DNA of 64,000 bases from the NCBI RefSeq assembly GCF_045207655.1, contig NZ_CP108784.1, positions 3,348,001-3,412,000 of the forward strand, written 5' to 3'. Shown here piece after piece: positions 16,279 through 24,504 of this stretch. A program made the translations under genes and the position numbers. Under the pieces are notes generated by a model. It made no database searches, was not told where the DNA came from, and worked only from the letters and a program-made list of their open reading frames with translations. Source of the stretch: Embleya sp045207655 (GTDB lineage: Bacteria; Actinomycetota; Actinomycetes; Streptomycetales; Streptomycetaceae). Positions within the stretch are counted from its first letter, which is position 1. Each line of letters begins with the position of its first letter.

Positions 16279-17004
16279 TCAGGACTCCAGCGCGAGTTGC
16301 TGAAGCACCGTCAGCTCCTCGCAGCCCCGCGCACCGAGGTCGAGCAGGTTGTTCAGCAACGCGCGATCGAAGGGCTCCTTCTCCGCGGTGCCCTGCACCT
16401 CGACGAAGCGCCCGTCACCGGTGCACACGATGTTCATGTCGGTGTCGGCTCGGACGTCCTCCTCGTAGGGAAGGTCGAGCATCGGCACGCCGTCGATGAT
16501 CCCGACACTGACCGCCGCCACCGAACCGACCAGCGGGTTGGCGCCCTTGCGGGTGAGCTTGTGCTCGCGCGCCCAGGTCACCGCGTCGGCCAGCGCGACG
16601 TACGCGCCGGTGATCGCCGCGGTCCGGGTGCCGCCGTCCGCCTGGAGCACGTCGCAGTCGAGGTGGATCGTGGTCTCGCCGAGCGCCTTGGTGTCGATCA
16701 CCGCGCGCAGCGAACGACCGATCAGCCGCGAGATCTCGTGCGTACGCCCGCCGATCCGGCCCTTGACCGACTCGCGATCACCGCGCGTGTGGGTGGCGCG
16801 CGGCAACATCGAGTACTCGGCGGTGACCCAGCCCTCCCCGCTGCCCTTGCGCCAGCGCGGCACGCCTTCGGTGACGCTCGCGGCGACCAGGACACGGGTA
16901 CGGCCGAACTCGACGAGGACCGAGCCCTCGGCGTGGTCGAGCCACTTGCGCTGGAACGTGACCGGGCGAAGCTGGTCGGGGGTACGGCCGTCTACTCGTG
17001 ACAT
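16279..17004 (-). CDS. rph: Ribonuclease PH
   Basis: A 241-residue phosphorolytic 3'-5' exoribonuclease that trims tRNA 3' ends. The protein matches the family along its length: MSRVDGRTPDQLRPVTF start, EGSVLVEFGRTRVLVAASV, the RGDRESVKGRIGGRTHEISR active-site and phosphate-binding stretch, LDCDVLQADGGTRTAAI with the catalytic acidic residues, and VEVQGTAEKEPF. It is the third gene of a minus-strand set murI, MBL hydrolase, rph, with 54 bp between the MBL gene and rph. Confidence 0.97.
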   Translation of the reverse strand: MSRVDGRTPDQLRPVTFQRKWLDHAEGSVLVEFGRTRVLVAASVTEGVPRWRKGSGEGWVTAEYSMLPRATHTRGDRESVKGRIGGRTHEISRLIGRSLRAVIDTKALGETTIHLDCDVLQADGGTRTAAITGAYVALADAVTWAREHKLTRKGANPLVGSVAAVSVGIIDGVPMLDLPYEEDVRADTDMNIVCTGDGRFVEVQGTAEKEPFDRALLNNLLDLGARGCEELTVLQQLALES

Positions 17005-17058
17005 GGACCCAGCCTAAGCGGTGGCACGCACCCGTTCGGACCGGACACCCGGGCGGGC

Positions 17059-17814
17059 TCAGACCGTGTGCGAGGCGTCCGGCAGGGCCAGCTCGACGGC
17101 GCCGGAGAAGGTCTTGCGGGCGTCCTCGAGATTGCGCCCGCGGCTCGTCCAAGGCGGGATGTGGGTGAGCAACAGCCTTCCCACGCCCGCCCGTTCGGCG
17201 TGCTCGCCGGCCTGGCGGCCGTTCAGGTGCACATGCGGCAGATTCTCCCGGCCGTACTCGAACGACGCCTCGCACAGCAGCAGGTCGGCGCCGCGCGAGA
17301 TCCGGACCAGGTCGTCGCTGACCCCGGTGTCGCCGGAGTAGACCAGTGACCGGCCGCCGGCCTCGATCCGGTAGGCGTACGACTCCACGGGATGCGGCAT
17401 GCGGTCGGCGGTGATCCGGAACGGGCCGACCTCGAAGGTGCCGGTGACCACCGTGCGGAAGTCGAACACGTCGCCCATCCGCCCGTTGTCGATGGCGCCC
17501 TCGACGTCGTACGCGCGCGCGATCCGCTCGTGCGTGTCGGCCGGTCCGTACACCGACAGCCGGGGCAGCTCGCCGGACGGGCAGTACTTGCGGGCCACGA
17601 AGTAGCAGGCGAGGTCGAGGCAGTGGTCCGCGTGCAGGTGGCTGAGCAGCACCGCGTCGATCGAGCCGAGCGTGGTGTGCCGTTGCAGCGCGCCGAGCGC
17701 GCCGTTGCCGAGGTCGATCAGGATGCGGACCCCGTCGGCTTCCAGGAGGTAGCACGAGCAGGGGCTGTCCGGTCCGGGGAAGCTGCCGGAACAGCCGACG
17801 ACGGTGAGTTTCAC
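17059..17814 (-). CDS. MBL-fold metallo-hydrolase (RNase Z-like)
   Basis: A 251-residue metallo-beta-lactamase-fold protein with the metal-binding motif SHLHADH near residues 58-64, a DLGNGALG segment, the later Asp in VYSGDTG, and a C-terminal His in LLLTHIPPW. This layout resembles the RNase Z/ElaC-like group and the cyclic-nucleotide-phosphodiesterase-like group of the superfamily. Its place between murI and rph is compatible with tRNA processing, but that is inference. It starts with GTG at 17814, overlapping the murI stop by 4 bp (GTGA), so it is probably translationally coupled to murI. Confidence 0.9.
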   Translation of the reverse strand: MKLTVVGCSGSFPGPDSPCSCYLLEADGVRILIDLGNGALGALQRHTTLGSIDAVLLSHLHADHCLDLACYFVARKYCPSGELPRLSVYGPADTHERIARAYDVEGAIDNGRMGDVFDFRTVVTGTFEVGPFRITADRMPHPVESYAYRIEAGGRSLVYSGDTGVSDDLVRISRGADLLLCEASFEYGRENLPHVHLNGRQAGEHAERAGVGRLLLTHIPPWTSRGRNLEDARKTFSGAVELALPDASHTV

Positions 17815-18626
17815 GTGAGGGCTCCGAGCGCGTCGACGTGCGCGAGTTCGGGGCCGAGGAACCGGCGACCCACGTCGCGGAACTGGGCGGGATCGCCCGT
17901 GGTGAGGAATTGGTGCTCGGGCGCGGCCCGTCCGGTGTCACGCATCAGCCCGCCGGCCGCGAGTGCGCGGTAGACGTCCTTCGCGGTCTCCTCCGCGCTG
18001 GAGATCAGCGTGACCTGCTCCCCCACGACGTAGGAGATGACACCGGTGAGCAGCGGGTAGTGCGTACAGCCGAGGATGAGGGTGTCCACACCCTCGGACA
18101 CGACCGGGTCGAGGTAGCCCCGGGCGACCTTGAGCAGTTCGTCGCCGTTGGTCACCCCGCGCTCGACGAACTCGACGAAGCGCGGGCACGCCTGGGTGGT
18201 GAGGTTGATGTGCGGTGCGGCGGCGAACGCGTCCTCGTAGGCCATCGAGGTCTTCGTGGCCTGGGTCGAGATCACCCCGACCCGCCCGTTGCGAGTGGCC
18301 GCCGCGGCGCGGCGGGTGGCCGGCTTGATCACCTCGACCACCGGCACCGCGTACCGCTCGCGCGCGTCCCGCAACATCGCGGCGGACGCGCTGTTGCAGG
18401 CTATGACCAGGAGTTTCACCCCCTCGTCCACGAGCCGGTCCAGGCATTCCAGCGCATACCGGCGAACCTCCGCGATCGGCCTGGGCCCGTAGGGCTGCCG
18501 CGCGGTGTCGCCGAGATAGCGGATCGACTCGTTCGGAAGCTGGTCGAGCACGGCCCTGGCCACGGTCAAGCCACCAAAGCTCGAGTCGAAGATCCCGATC
18601 GGCGCGTCGTTGGATGCGAATGCCAC
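17811..18626 (-). CDS. murI: Glutamate racemase
   Basis: A 271-residue cofactor-independent racemase that makes D-glutamate for peptidoglycan. The motifs are clear: IGIFDSSFGGLTVARA with the first substrate-binding loop, GDTARQPYG, the first catalytic Cys in VIACNSASA, and the second in LILGCTHYPLL. The GTG at 18626 starts the protein a few residues before the first strand. An ATG at 18668 would add 14 residues without homologous character, so the start is uncertain. Its stop overlaps the MBL gene start. The upstream side is occupied by a repeat-rich non-coding region. Confidence 0.95.
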   Translation of the reverse strand: MAFASNDAPIGIFDSSFGGLTVARAVLDQLPNESIRYLGDTARQPYGPRPIAEVRRYALECLDRLVDEGVKLLVIACNSASAAMLRDARERYAVPVVEVIKPATRRAAAATRNGRVGVISTQATKTSMAYEDAFAAAPHINLTTQACPRFVEFVERGVTNGDELLKVARGYLDPVVSEGVDTLILGCTHYPLLTGVISYVVGEQVTLISSAEETAKDVYRALAAGGLMRDTGRAAPEHQFLTTGDPAQFRDVGRRFLGPELAHVDALGALT

Positions 18627-18689
18627 CCCCTGAGAGTACGCAGGGGAGGGGTACGTCCCGGTGCACAACGGGCATGGGGGTGACCGACG

Positions 18690-18920
18690 TCATATATAAC
18701 CGCGCTGCGCGCGGGGCGGCTTCGCCGCGCGGCCTCCGGCCGCCTGATCAAACGCGCTACGCGCGAACCGGCGGCTCCGCCGCTCTCCTCGCAGGCTCGT
18801 CGATCACCGGTCGACGATCAAGTCGTGGGCACGGATGAGACGCGCTACGCGCGAACCAGCGGCTCCGCCGCTCTCCTCGCAAGCTCGTCGATCACTGGTC
18901 GACGATCAAGTCGTGGGCGC
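18690..18920. repeat. 78-bp direct repeat within a hairpin-rich intergenic region
   Basis: Two 78-bp copies, 18753-18830 and 18841-18918, differ at only three positions and repeat with an 88-bp period. Each copy is built of short palindromes with tiny loops (CGCGCTACGCGCG, GCGGCTCCGCCGC) and a longer GTCGACGATC-type inverted repeat. The left flank, 18700-18745, continues the pattern with GCGGCTTCGCCGC and GCGGCCTCCGGCCGC. The block lies upstream of murI and downstream of the small membrane protein gene. It looks like a REP-like, structured repeat and holds no gene. Confidence 0.75.
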
Positions 18921-19105
18921 TGACGCGCCGGGGGGTGGGCCGAGTAGGCGTCGCGGGCGGGGCGGGCGAGGGTGCGGGCGGACGGCCGCCTCGTCGGTTC
19001 GGCGTCGCCGTCCGGCAACGGGGCGGGCCGGTGGGCGAGTTGTCGCGACGCCATGACGAACCGGTGGCCGCGCGACGGTCCGTTGTCCCGCCGCGCGCGA
19101 GCGGC

Positions 19106-19501
19106 TCAGCCGGCGTTGATCGCGCCGGAGGCGAATGTGCGGGCGGGTGGACGGGAGAGCCACCACGCGGAGGCGAGGTGCACGGTCGCGCCCAGGGTGC
19201 CGCCGATCGCCATGCCGGTGATGCCCTGTTCGATCCCGATCACCGCGTCGCCCAACTGTGCGACGCCGGCCACGATCAGGATCGGCGTCAGGCCCCGGTC
19301 GGCGCGCCGGGCGAGCAGGTAGAGCAGGCCGGCGGCGAGCGGGATGGCGCGAACGCCGTACGCCTGCGCGTACATGTCCATTCCGTCGCTCACCTCGGTC
19401 CCGGGCACCGACAGGATCCCCGGGTCGACCATGCCGAGCACCGCCGAGCCCGCCGAGCCCAGCGCCATCACCGCATTGAGAAGCAGCACCGCACGCCGCA
19501 T
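19106..19501 (-). CDS. Small four-helix membrane protein (DUF4267-like)
   Basis: A 131-residue, very hydrophobic protein with about four membrane helices (about 4-25, 48-66, 72-95 and 98-120) and a conserved-looking MYAQAYGVRAIPLA segment between helices 1 and 2. This pattern is reminiscent of DUF4267 proteins, recalled rather than searched. Start ATG at 19501 has AAGGAG 8 bp upstream. It is transcribed divergently from a MarR regulator 50 bp away, which makes it that regulator's most likely target. Function unknown. Confidence 0.72.
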   Translation of the reverse strand: MRRAVLLLNAVMALGSAGSAVLGMVDPGILSVPGTEVSDGMDMYAQAYGVRAIPLAAGLLYLLARRADRGLTPILIVAGVAQLGDAVIGIEQGITGMAIGGTLGATVHLASAWWLSRPPARTFASGAINAG

Positions 19502-19509
19502 GTCTTCAC

Positions 19510-19545
19510 TCCTTAAATGATTCGAGCTCTGAATGATTCTCACAG
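19510..19545. promoter_or_regulatory. Repeat in the MarR divergent intergenic region
   Basis: The 50-bp gap between the small membrane protein gene and the MarR gene has two copies of AATGATTC separated by a GAGCTC palindrome; the second copy is part of GAATGATTC, which is itself symmetric. It is AT-rich for this genome. It is the natural operator position for the adjacent MarR regulator, acting on itself and the divergent gene. Confidence 0.4.
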
Positions 19546-19551
19546 GTTATT

Positions 19552-20010
19552 ATGCAGACCATGAAAGATGTCAAGGGTCAGGGTCCGCTGGCGAGCACGG
19601 TCACCTTCCGCCTGGGCACCATCGGCGCGATCGTCACCGAGCGCTTCACCGAGCAGGTCCAGGCGTACGGCCTCAAACCCAAACAGGTCGGCCTGATGGC
19701 GGTCCTGGCGGCCGGTGCCGCCGACTCACAACAGGAGATCGCCCGCACGATGGGAGTCGCGCCCAGCCTGGTGGTCGGCCTCGCCGATCAACTCGAAGAG
19801 CTCGGTGCGATCCGCCGCGAACGCGACCCGGCCGACCGCCGCCGCCAAGTCCTGACCCTCACCGACCACGGCCACACCCTCCTCGCCGAGTGCACCGCCG
19901 CCGCCCACACCCTCGACGAGACCCTCACCGCCCACCTGACCCCCGCCGCCCGCCAGGCCCTACACCAAGCCCTGACCACCCTCGCCGCCCAATCCGGCCT
20001 CCCCACCTGA
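19552..20010 (+). CDS. MarR-family transcriptional regulator
   Basis: A 152-residue winged-helix regulator. The DNA-binding part is visible as QEIARTMGVAPSLVVGLADQL (two helices, about 63-83), followed by the wing IRRERDPADRRRQVLTLTDHG (about 88-108). Dimerisation helices form the two ends. MarR proteins usually repress a divergent gene and release it on binding a small ligand or on oxidation. The divergent partner here is the DUF4267-like membrane protein. ATG at 19552 is used; a second in-frame ATG at 19561 is possible. Confidence 0.9.
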   Translation: MQTMKDVKGQGPLASTVTFRLGTIGAIVTERFTEQVQAYGLKPKQVGLMAVLAAGAADSQQEIARTMGVAPSLVVGLADQLEELGAIRRERDPADRRRQVLTLTDHGHTLLAECTAAAHTLDETLTAHLTPAARQALHQALTTLAAQSGLPT

Positions 20011-20055
20011 CCGATCCCCAAGCGCCTCGCCCCCGCCTCGCACCCCAGGAGTGCC

Positions 20056-20589
20056 ATGCGCGAACTCGTCGCCGCCCCGGACATCACCGAGTTCTTCCGA
20101 AACGGATTCGAGCACACGGCATGGCGCCTCGAAGCCCGGAGGCATTACGAGGTCGACTACGAAAGCGCCCGATACCGGGCCTTCCTCCGAGGAAAAGATC
20201 CGGGCATCGCAGGACGCGAGGCGTGGCTGGGCACCATCAAGCAGCTGACCGGCCGAAGGCTGCGCGTCGAGCGAGCACGTCTCATCGACGAACCACCCAC
20301 CGACTACCAGCGGTTCCTGCTCTGGGGCACGAAGGACACCGTGGCCGCAGGCGAAGACATCCGCTACCTCACGCGCACCCGGGCCGAGGCAATGGGTCTA
20401 CCCGCGCGCGACTTCTGGCTGTTCGACTCCCGGCTCATCGGCGAGTTCCACTACGACGGCGACCACTCACTCGGCATGGAACTGACCGACGATCCACAAG
20501 AAGTCCTCACCGCCTGCCAAATCCGCAACCGCGCCTGGCACTTCGCGATCCCCTACACAGATTTCACCGCAACGCGACCGGCTGATTGA
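20056..20589 (+). CDS. DUF6879 family protein (copy 1)
   Basis: A 177-residue protein of an actinomycete family of unknown function that usually accompanies Scr1-type XRE regulators. Conserved blocks shared with the second copy at 21056 are ITEFFRNGFEHTAWRLEAR, RVERARLIDEPPTDYQRFLL, GEDIRYLTR, DFWLFDSRLIGEF and the WHFAIPYTDF end. The protein is soluble with no signal peptide. Unlike copy 2 it is not followed directly by a 66-aa gene or a regulator; a 269-bp gap with no clear gene follows. The start ATG at 20056 follows a CAGGAGTGCC ribosome binding site. Confidence 0.85.
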   Translation: MRELVAAPDITEFFRNGFEHTAWRLEARRHYEVDYESARYRAFLRGKDPGIAGREAWLGTIKQLTGRRLRVERARLIDEPPTDYQRFLLWGTKDTVAAGEDIRYLTRTRAEAMGLPARDFWLFDSRLIGEFHYDGDHSLGMELTDDPQEVLTACQIRNRAWHFAIPYTDFTATRPAD

Positions 20590-20858
20590 GGGTCGCGCCG
20601 GTTAGGGTCCGAGCTGCACGGCTCCAGGAAACGTACGAGTCATCGGATGCGCAGCCGCCGCCGTCCCTCAACCGCCCACCAAGCCCTTCAAGAAGCCCCG
20701 ACCATCCGCCGCGGTGGCCCGACACGACCAAAAGTCTGTATCACTCCGGAAGAAATCTTGAGAAACACACCGGAACACCTGCCCCGGTCACGTCTACTGT
20801 CGAAGCATCGTCTCGGCACCATCAACGAGCCGTAGCCCACCCACGAATGGGGAGCGAC

Positions 20859-21059
20859 ATGCGTCTGCGCTTCGTCGGCACCACATCCGATCACGGAGAC
20901 TGCCCGACCTTGTACGAGACGGACAGAGGCGACTTTGTCGTCCAAGGGGATCGGCTCACCGACCCGGAGGCACTCGCCCAACTTCGAGACGTCAAGGACG
21001 GTGAGACGTTCGTCGTGGTGCCCCGGGAACTCCTCGCCCGCTTCGCACCGAAGGAATGA
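20859..21059 (+). CDS. 66-residue protein of the DUF6879/Scr1 cassette
   Basis: MRLRFVGTTSDHGDCPTLYE begins a 66-residue soluble protein, too short for confident family assignment. The visible pattern is a small beta-rich domain ending in EALAQLRDVKDGETFVVVPR. GGGGAG lies 5 bp before the ATG. Its stop overlaps the start of the DUF6879 gene by 4 bp (ATGA), and that gene overlaps the Scr1 regulator by 4 bp, so the three are one translationally coupled unit. Similar small genes are recalled next to DUF6879 genes in other actinomycetes. Function unknown. Confidence 0.75.
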   Translation: MRLRFVGTTSDHGDCPTLYETDRGDFVVQGDRLTDPEALAQLRDVKDGETFVVVPRELLARFAPKE

Positions 21060-21601
21060 CGTTGCCGGAGTCGATCAGTGGTGCGGCCATCACGAAGTTC
21101 TTCCGCGATGGGTTCGAGCACACGGCTTGGCGCCTGGAGACCAGACGAGCCTACGGCGTCGCAGCAGAGAGCCCGCGTCTCCGGGCATTCCTCGCCGGCG
21201 ACGCGGACCACGGTCGAGCGCCCACGAGCGAGTGGCTGGATGTGATCCGAGAACTCGTCCGGCAGCGAAAGCGAGTCGAACGTGTGCGCTTGGTCGACGA
21301 ACCGGCGACTGACTACCAGCGGTTTCTGCTGAACAACGCTCCGGATAACATCGAAGCCGGTGAGAACATTCGATACCTCACACGCAGGGATGCCGAGCGG
21401 GCCGAGCTGCCCATGGAAGATTTCTGGCTGTTCGACTCCCGCGTCATCGGCCGCTTCCGATTCGATGGCGATCGGTCTCTCGGTATGCACTTGTCCGAAG
21501 ACCCGGCAGCAGTTCTGAAAGGCTGCCAAATCCGCGACGTAGCCTGGCACTTCGCCGTCCCTTACGCGGATTTTCATACGAGGCCGTCCACGCGGGAGTG
21601 A
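21056..21601 (+). CDS. DUF6879 family protein (copy 2)
   Basis: A 181-residue paralogue of the protein at 20056, sharing the FFRDGFEHTAWRLETRR, VDEPATDYQRFLL, GENIRYLTRRDAE, DFWLFDSRVIGRF and WHFAVPYADF blocks, with divergence mainly at residues 30-70. It starts within the stop of the 66-aa gene and ends within the start of the Scr1 regulator. It is predicted to be soluble with no known catalytic motif. The coupling suggests equal-level production with the regulator, as for a binding partner. This stretch is lower in GC than most of the window, which hints at recent transfer. Confidence 0.88.
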   Translation: MTLPESISGAAITKFFRDGFEHTAWRLETRRAYGVAAESPRLRAFLAGDADHGRAPTSEWLDVIRELVRQRKRVERVRLVDEPATDYQRFLLNNAPDNIEAGENIRYLTRRDAERAELPMEDFWLFDSRVIGRFRFDGDRSLGMHLSEDPAAVLKGCQIRDVAWHFAVPYADFHTRPSTRE

Positions 21602-22440
21602 GTACCGACTACCAACGTGCCCGAAGCGCCCTCGGCGCGCGCCTTCGCGAGTTGCGCGTCGAGAGTGTAGGCAGTGGACGTGAACTCGCGCGCCGGCTCG
21701 GCTGGCCTCCGTCCAAGATCTCCAAGCTGGAAAACGGCCGACAAACGCCGAGCATCGACGATCTCCGAGCATGGGCCGAAGCAGTGGGTAATCCGGCCGC
21801 CGCAGGCGAGCTCACATCCCGACTGCGTGGTTTGGAGACGCACTACCGCAGTTGGCGACGGCAACTCGCCGGCGGACACGGCACCCGCCAGGAAATCGGG
21901 GTCTCCGAGAACCGAAAATCCAAGGTCGTCCGAGGCTTCGAGGTGGCCCGTATGCCAGGGCTGTTCCAGACTGCCGAATACGCACGACGCATGTTCATTC
22001 TGAATGCGGAGTTCCAGCAATCACCACTGGACACAGAGGCGGCAGTCCGTGCCCGTATGCGCCGACAACACACGCTGTACGAGCCTGGTCGCAGCTTCCG
22101 TTTCATCGTTTCGGAGGGTGTCCTACGCATGCTCCTCTGCCCACCTGACGTGATGGCCGCTCAACTCGACCGACTCATGGACCTGTCGAGGTTGGACACA
22201 GTCTCCATCGGGATCATCCCGATCAACGCCCCGATGAGGCGCACACCCGCTCACGGATTCTGGATCTACGACGATCGTCTGGTCATTGTCGAGACGATCA
22301 ACGCGGAGATGTGGCTCGATGATGCGGATGACATCGCACTCTACGTAAAAGCTTGGGATTGGTTGAACGACTCGGCCGTATACGGACATCAGGCTCACCG
22401 CCTCATCGCCGGCGCTCTCGCCGGGCTCCCCCGAAACTGA
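21598..22440 (+). CDS. XRE-family regulator with DUF5753/Scr1 domain
   Basis: A 280-residue protein with an N-terminal helix-turn-helix (LRELRVESVGSGRELARRLG, then WPPSKISKLENGRQTPS, about 15-53) and a C-terminal DUF5753 domain. The latter has the usual FEVARMPGLFQTAEYAR start and the later FWIYDDRLVIVETIN. These Scr1-type proteins are abundant in actinomycetes, typically paired with DUF397 or DUF6879 proteins and described as toxin-antitoxin-like regulators. GTG at 21598 overlaps the DUF6879 stop by 4 bp. It is the last gene of the coupled cassette; the methyltransferase set begins 178 bp further on. Confidence 0.93.
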   Translation: MSTDYQRARSALGARLRELRVESVGSGRELARRLGWPPSKISKLENGRQTPSIDDLRAWAEAVGNPAAAGELTSRLRGLETHYRSWRRQLAGGHGTRQEIGVSENRKSKVVRGFEVARMPGLFQTAEYARRMFILNAEFQQSPLDTEAAVRARMRRQHTLYEPGRSFRFIVSEGVLRMLLCPPDVMAAQLDRLMDLSRLDTVSIGIIPINAPMRRTPAHGFWIYDDRLVIVETINAEMWLDDADDIALYVKAWDWLNDSAVYGHQAHRLIAGALAGLPRN

Positions 22441-22618
22441 GCGACATCGGAAAAGATGGGCGCCCCCGAAAGAAATACCAAGAAGCGGAGCAGGACACTC
22501 GACCCTTGCTGCTCTAGCGTCGAATCATGATCCTCTCGCCGATTTCTTCGGCGAGATCCACGCGAAGGTCCTCGATGGGTCGGGTCGTCCCGAGGCCGGA
22601 CGAGTGAGGGGCAGCAGC

Positions 22619-22837
22619 ATGCCAGATCCGCCGACCATGCGCTCCGGCTCGGACGATGACCCGTTTCCCGAGCCGCCCGGCAGCAGCATCACTCTGGCCG
22701 TGTATTGGGTCGGGCCACGTGGGGGTGAGGTGCTGGTGCCTCGGGAGACGTTTGTGGGGTTCAGTCGGGTCGGGGAATCGGGGGAGCCGCCGTGCCGGTG
22801 TTCGCCGGAGTGTCGGTGGCGGCATGTGGTCGAGTGA
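22619..22837 (+). CDS. 72-residue hypothetical protein with Cys cluster
   Basis: MPDPPTMRSGSDDDPFPEPP opens a 72-residue protein with an acidic, Pro-rich N-terminus, a short beta region (ITLAVYWVGPRGGEVLVPRE), and a C-terminal PPCRCSPECRWRH cluster whose three Cys and one His could bind zinc. AGGGG lies about 9 bp before the ATG at 22619; a GTG at 22604 is an alternative. It overlaps the next small ORF by 14 bp and stands ahead of the methyltransferase gene, so it is likely part of the same transcript. Family not recognised. Confidence 0.5.
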   Translation: MPDPPTMRSGSDDDPFPEPPGSSITLAVYWVGPRGGEVLVPRETFVGFSRVGESGEPPCRCSPECRWRHVVE

Positions 22838-22973
22838 GACGGCTTTCCGAGAAGGATGGGACACCAGGGTGGCGATTCGCACCGCGCGGCATCGGGACAA
22901 GAGTGGGGACGACTCGCAGAAGGATCGGCCGATTCCGCCGGAGATTCCGCCGGATCCGCCGCCGCAGAAGTGA
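22824..22973 (+). CDS. 49-residue peptide, possible modified-peptide precursor
   Basis: An ORF of 49 codons beginning MWSSETAFREGWDTRVAIRT and ending with an acidic, Pro-rich tail (DKSGDDSQKD then RPIPPEIPPDPPPQK). It starts inside the end of the 72-aa gene and stops 31 bp before the methyltransferase start. The size, the charged tail and the neighbouring PCMT-like methyltransferase recall precursor peptides of graspetide or FxLD-type systems, but no ATP-grasp or dehydratase gene is present and the sequence fits no precursor family I know. The ribosome binding site is weak. Confidence 0.35.
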   Translation: MWSSETAFREGWDTRVAIRTARHRDKSGDDSQKDRPIPPEIPPDPPPQK

Positions 22974-23004
22974 GCGGGAGCGAGGCGAGAGCGAGGACAC
23001 ACAC

Positions 23005-24200
23005 GTGGATTCGGAAGTCGGGGAGTGGGAGTCGGCCCGGGCCAATGCGGAGTTGGTGCGACGCGTCGAAGAAGTCGTCGGACCCCTGGGGCCTTGGCGG
23101 GAGGCCTTTCTGGCCGTGCCTCGGCACCGATTTTTGCCGGATGTGGTGTGGGTGCGGCGGCGTGGGGAGCGTGGACCGGTTCGGGTCGACCGGAGGGTGG
23201 CCCCGGGTGAATGGTTCGATCTCGCGTATCAGGACGTGTCGGTGATCGTGCAGGTCAACGACGGCGCCGCCGCCGATCCGACGAACGGACCCGATTGGCC
23301 GTCCTCCGCCGCGTCGCAACCGAGTGTGGTGGCACGGATGTTGCTCGACCTCGACGTCCACGACGGGGACCGCGTCCTGGAGGTGGGCACCGGGTCGGGC
23401 TGGAACGCCGCGCTGCTCGCACGTCGGGTCGGGCCCGATCGGGTGGTCACCGTCGAGGTCGATGCCACGCTCGCCACGAGGGCCCGGCAGCGCCTGGCAG
23501 ACCTCGGGCCGACGGCCCCGGACGTGGTGACCGCCGACGGCGCGGCGGACCTGCCGACCGCCGAGCCCTACGACCGGGTGCTCTGCACATGCGCGGTCGA
23601 ACGCGTCCCGATGTCCTGGCTCGCCCTGACCCGCCCCGGCGGCCGGATCCTCACGCCGTGGGCGACGTCCTGGACGGCGGACGGTTCACTGCTGCTGACG
23701 ACACGTCACGACGGATCCGCGACAGGCGAGTTCGTCCCCGGCGGTGCCTTCATGCGGATGCGCGCCCACCGCGCCGGCCGCATCGACGACCTCGACGACC
23801 TCGTACGCCCCGAGCACGTGCCCGACCTCGGCACCACCACGGTGTCGCCCTGGGAGGTGACCGGCGACGCCGACTTCACGATCGGCGTCGCCGTACCCGG
23901 CGCGTGGCATCTCTGGGAGCCGAGCCCCGCCGCCGACGGTGTGCACACCCGCTTCTGGGTGGCCGACGAGACGGGGAGATCCTGGGCCTCCGTCGACTAC
24001 GACGGCGTACGACTCGCGAGCTTCCCCGTCCGGCAGTTCGGCCCCCGCCGGCTGTGGGACGAGGTGGCCGCCGCCCGGGACTGGTGGGATTCGGCGAACC
24101 GCCCCGGCCTCGACCGGTTCGGCCTCACCATCGGCACCGACGGCACGCAAACCGTCCGGCACAACCCGCCCACCGGCGCGTCCTGGCCCGTCCCCCCTGA
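23005..24200 (+). CDS. PCMT-like SAM-dependent methyltransferase, stop codon apparently lost by indel
   Basis: A protein of about 397 residues related to protein-L-isoaspartate O-methyltransferases and to the methyltransferases of FxLD and graspetide clusters. The family marks are WREAFLAVPRHRFLPD (about 31-46), SSAASQPSVVARML (about 100-113), the SAM-binding motif VLEVGTGSGWNAALLA (about 124-139) and a C-terminal region of about 170 residues unique to the long subtype. GTG at 23005 starts it. At 24192-24197 a C6 run precedes an out-of-frame TGA (24198-24200). With one more C the protein would end ...SWPVPP. As given, the frame stays open to 25560, antisense to cysM and cysO, which is not credible as coding. 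Confidence 0.72.
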
Positions 24201-24504
24201 ACCCGGGTTCGCCCTCCCGGATGCCCCATCGGCCGCGAGCAGCCGTCCCCCGCACGACCCGAAGCGATCCCCTCTATCGCGTCCACCACCCGATGCGCCT
24301 CGACCACCTCCGCGAGCGGCAGCCGCACGTGCACGGTGCCCCGCAGCCAAGCCCGCCCGAGCACGCCACCGCCGGCCCACCCACAGCCCACCCCAAAAAA
24401 ACCGAACGCCCCCGGCGCCCGAAGGCGGCCCGGGGGCGATCGAAGCAGACCCGGCACGAAGCAGACCCGGCACAAGGCTCAGCCGGAGCCTCGCACCACG
24501 CAAC

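Noticed and set aside
20590..20858. Possible small gene between the two DUF6879 genes
   Set aside because: A 62-codon open frame exists but has no start signal or recognisable pattern; treated as intergenic.
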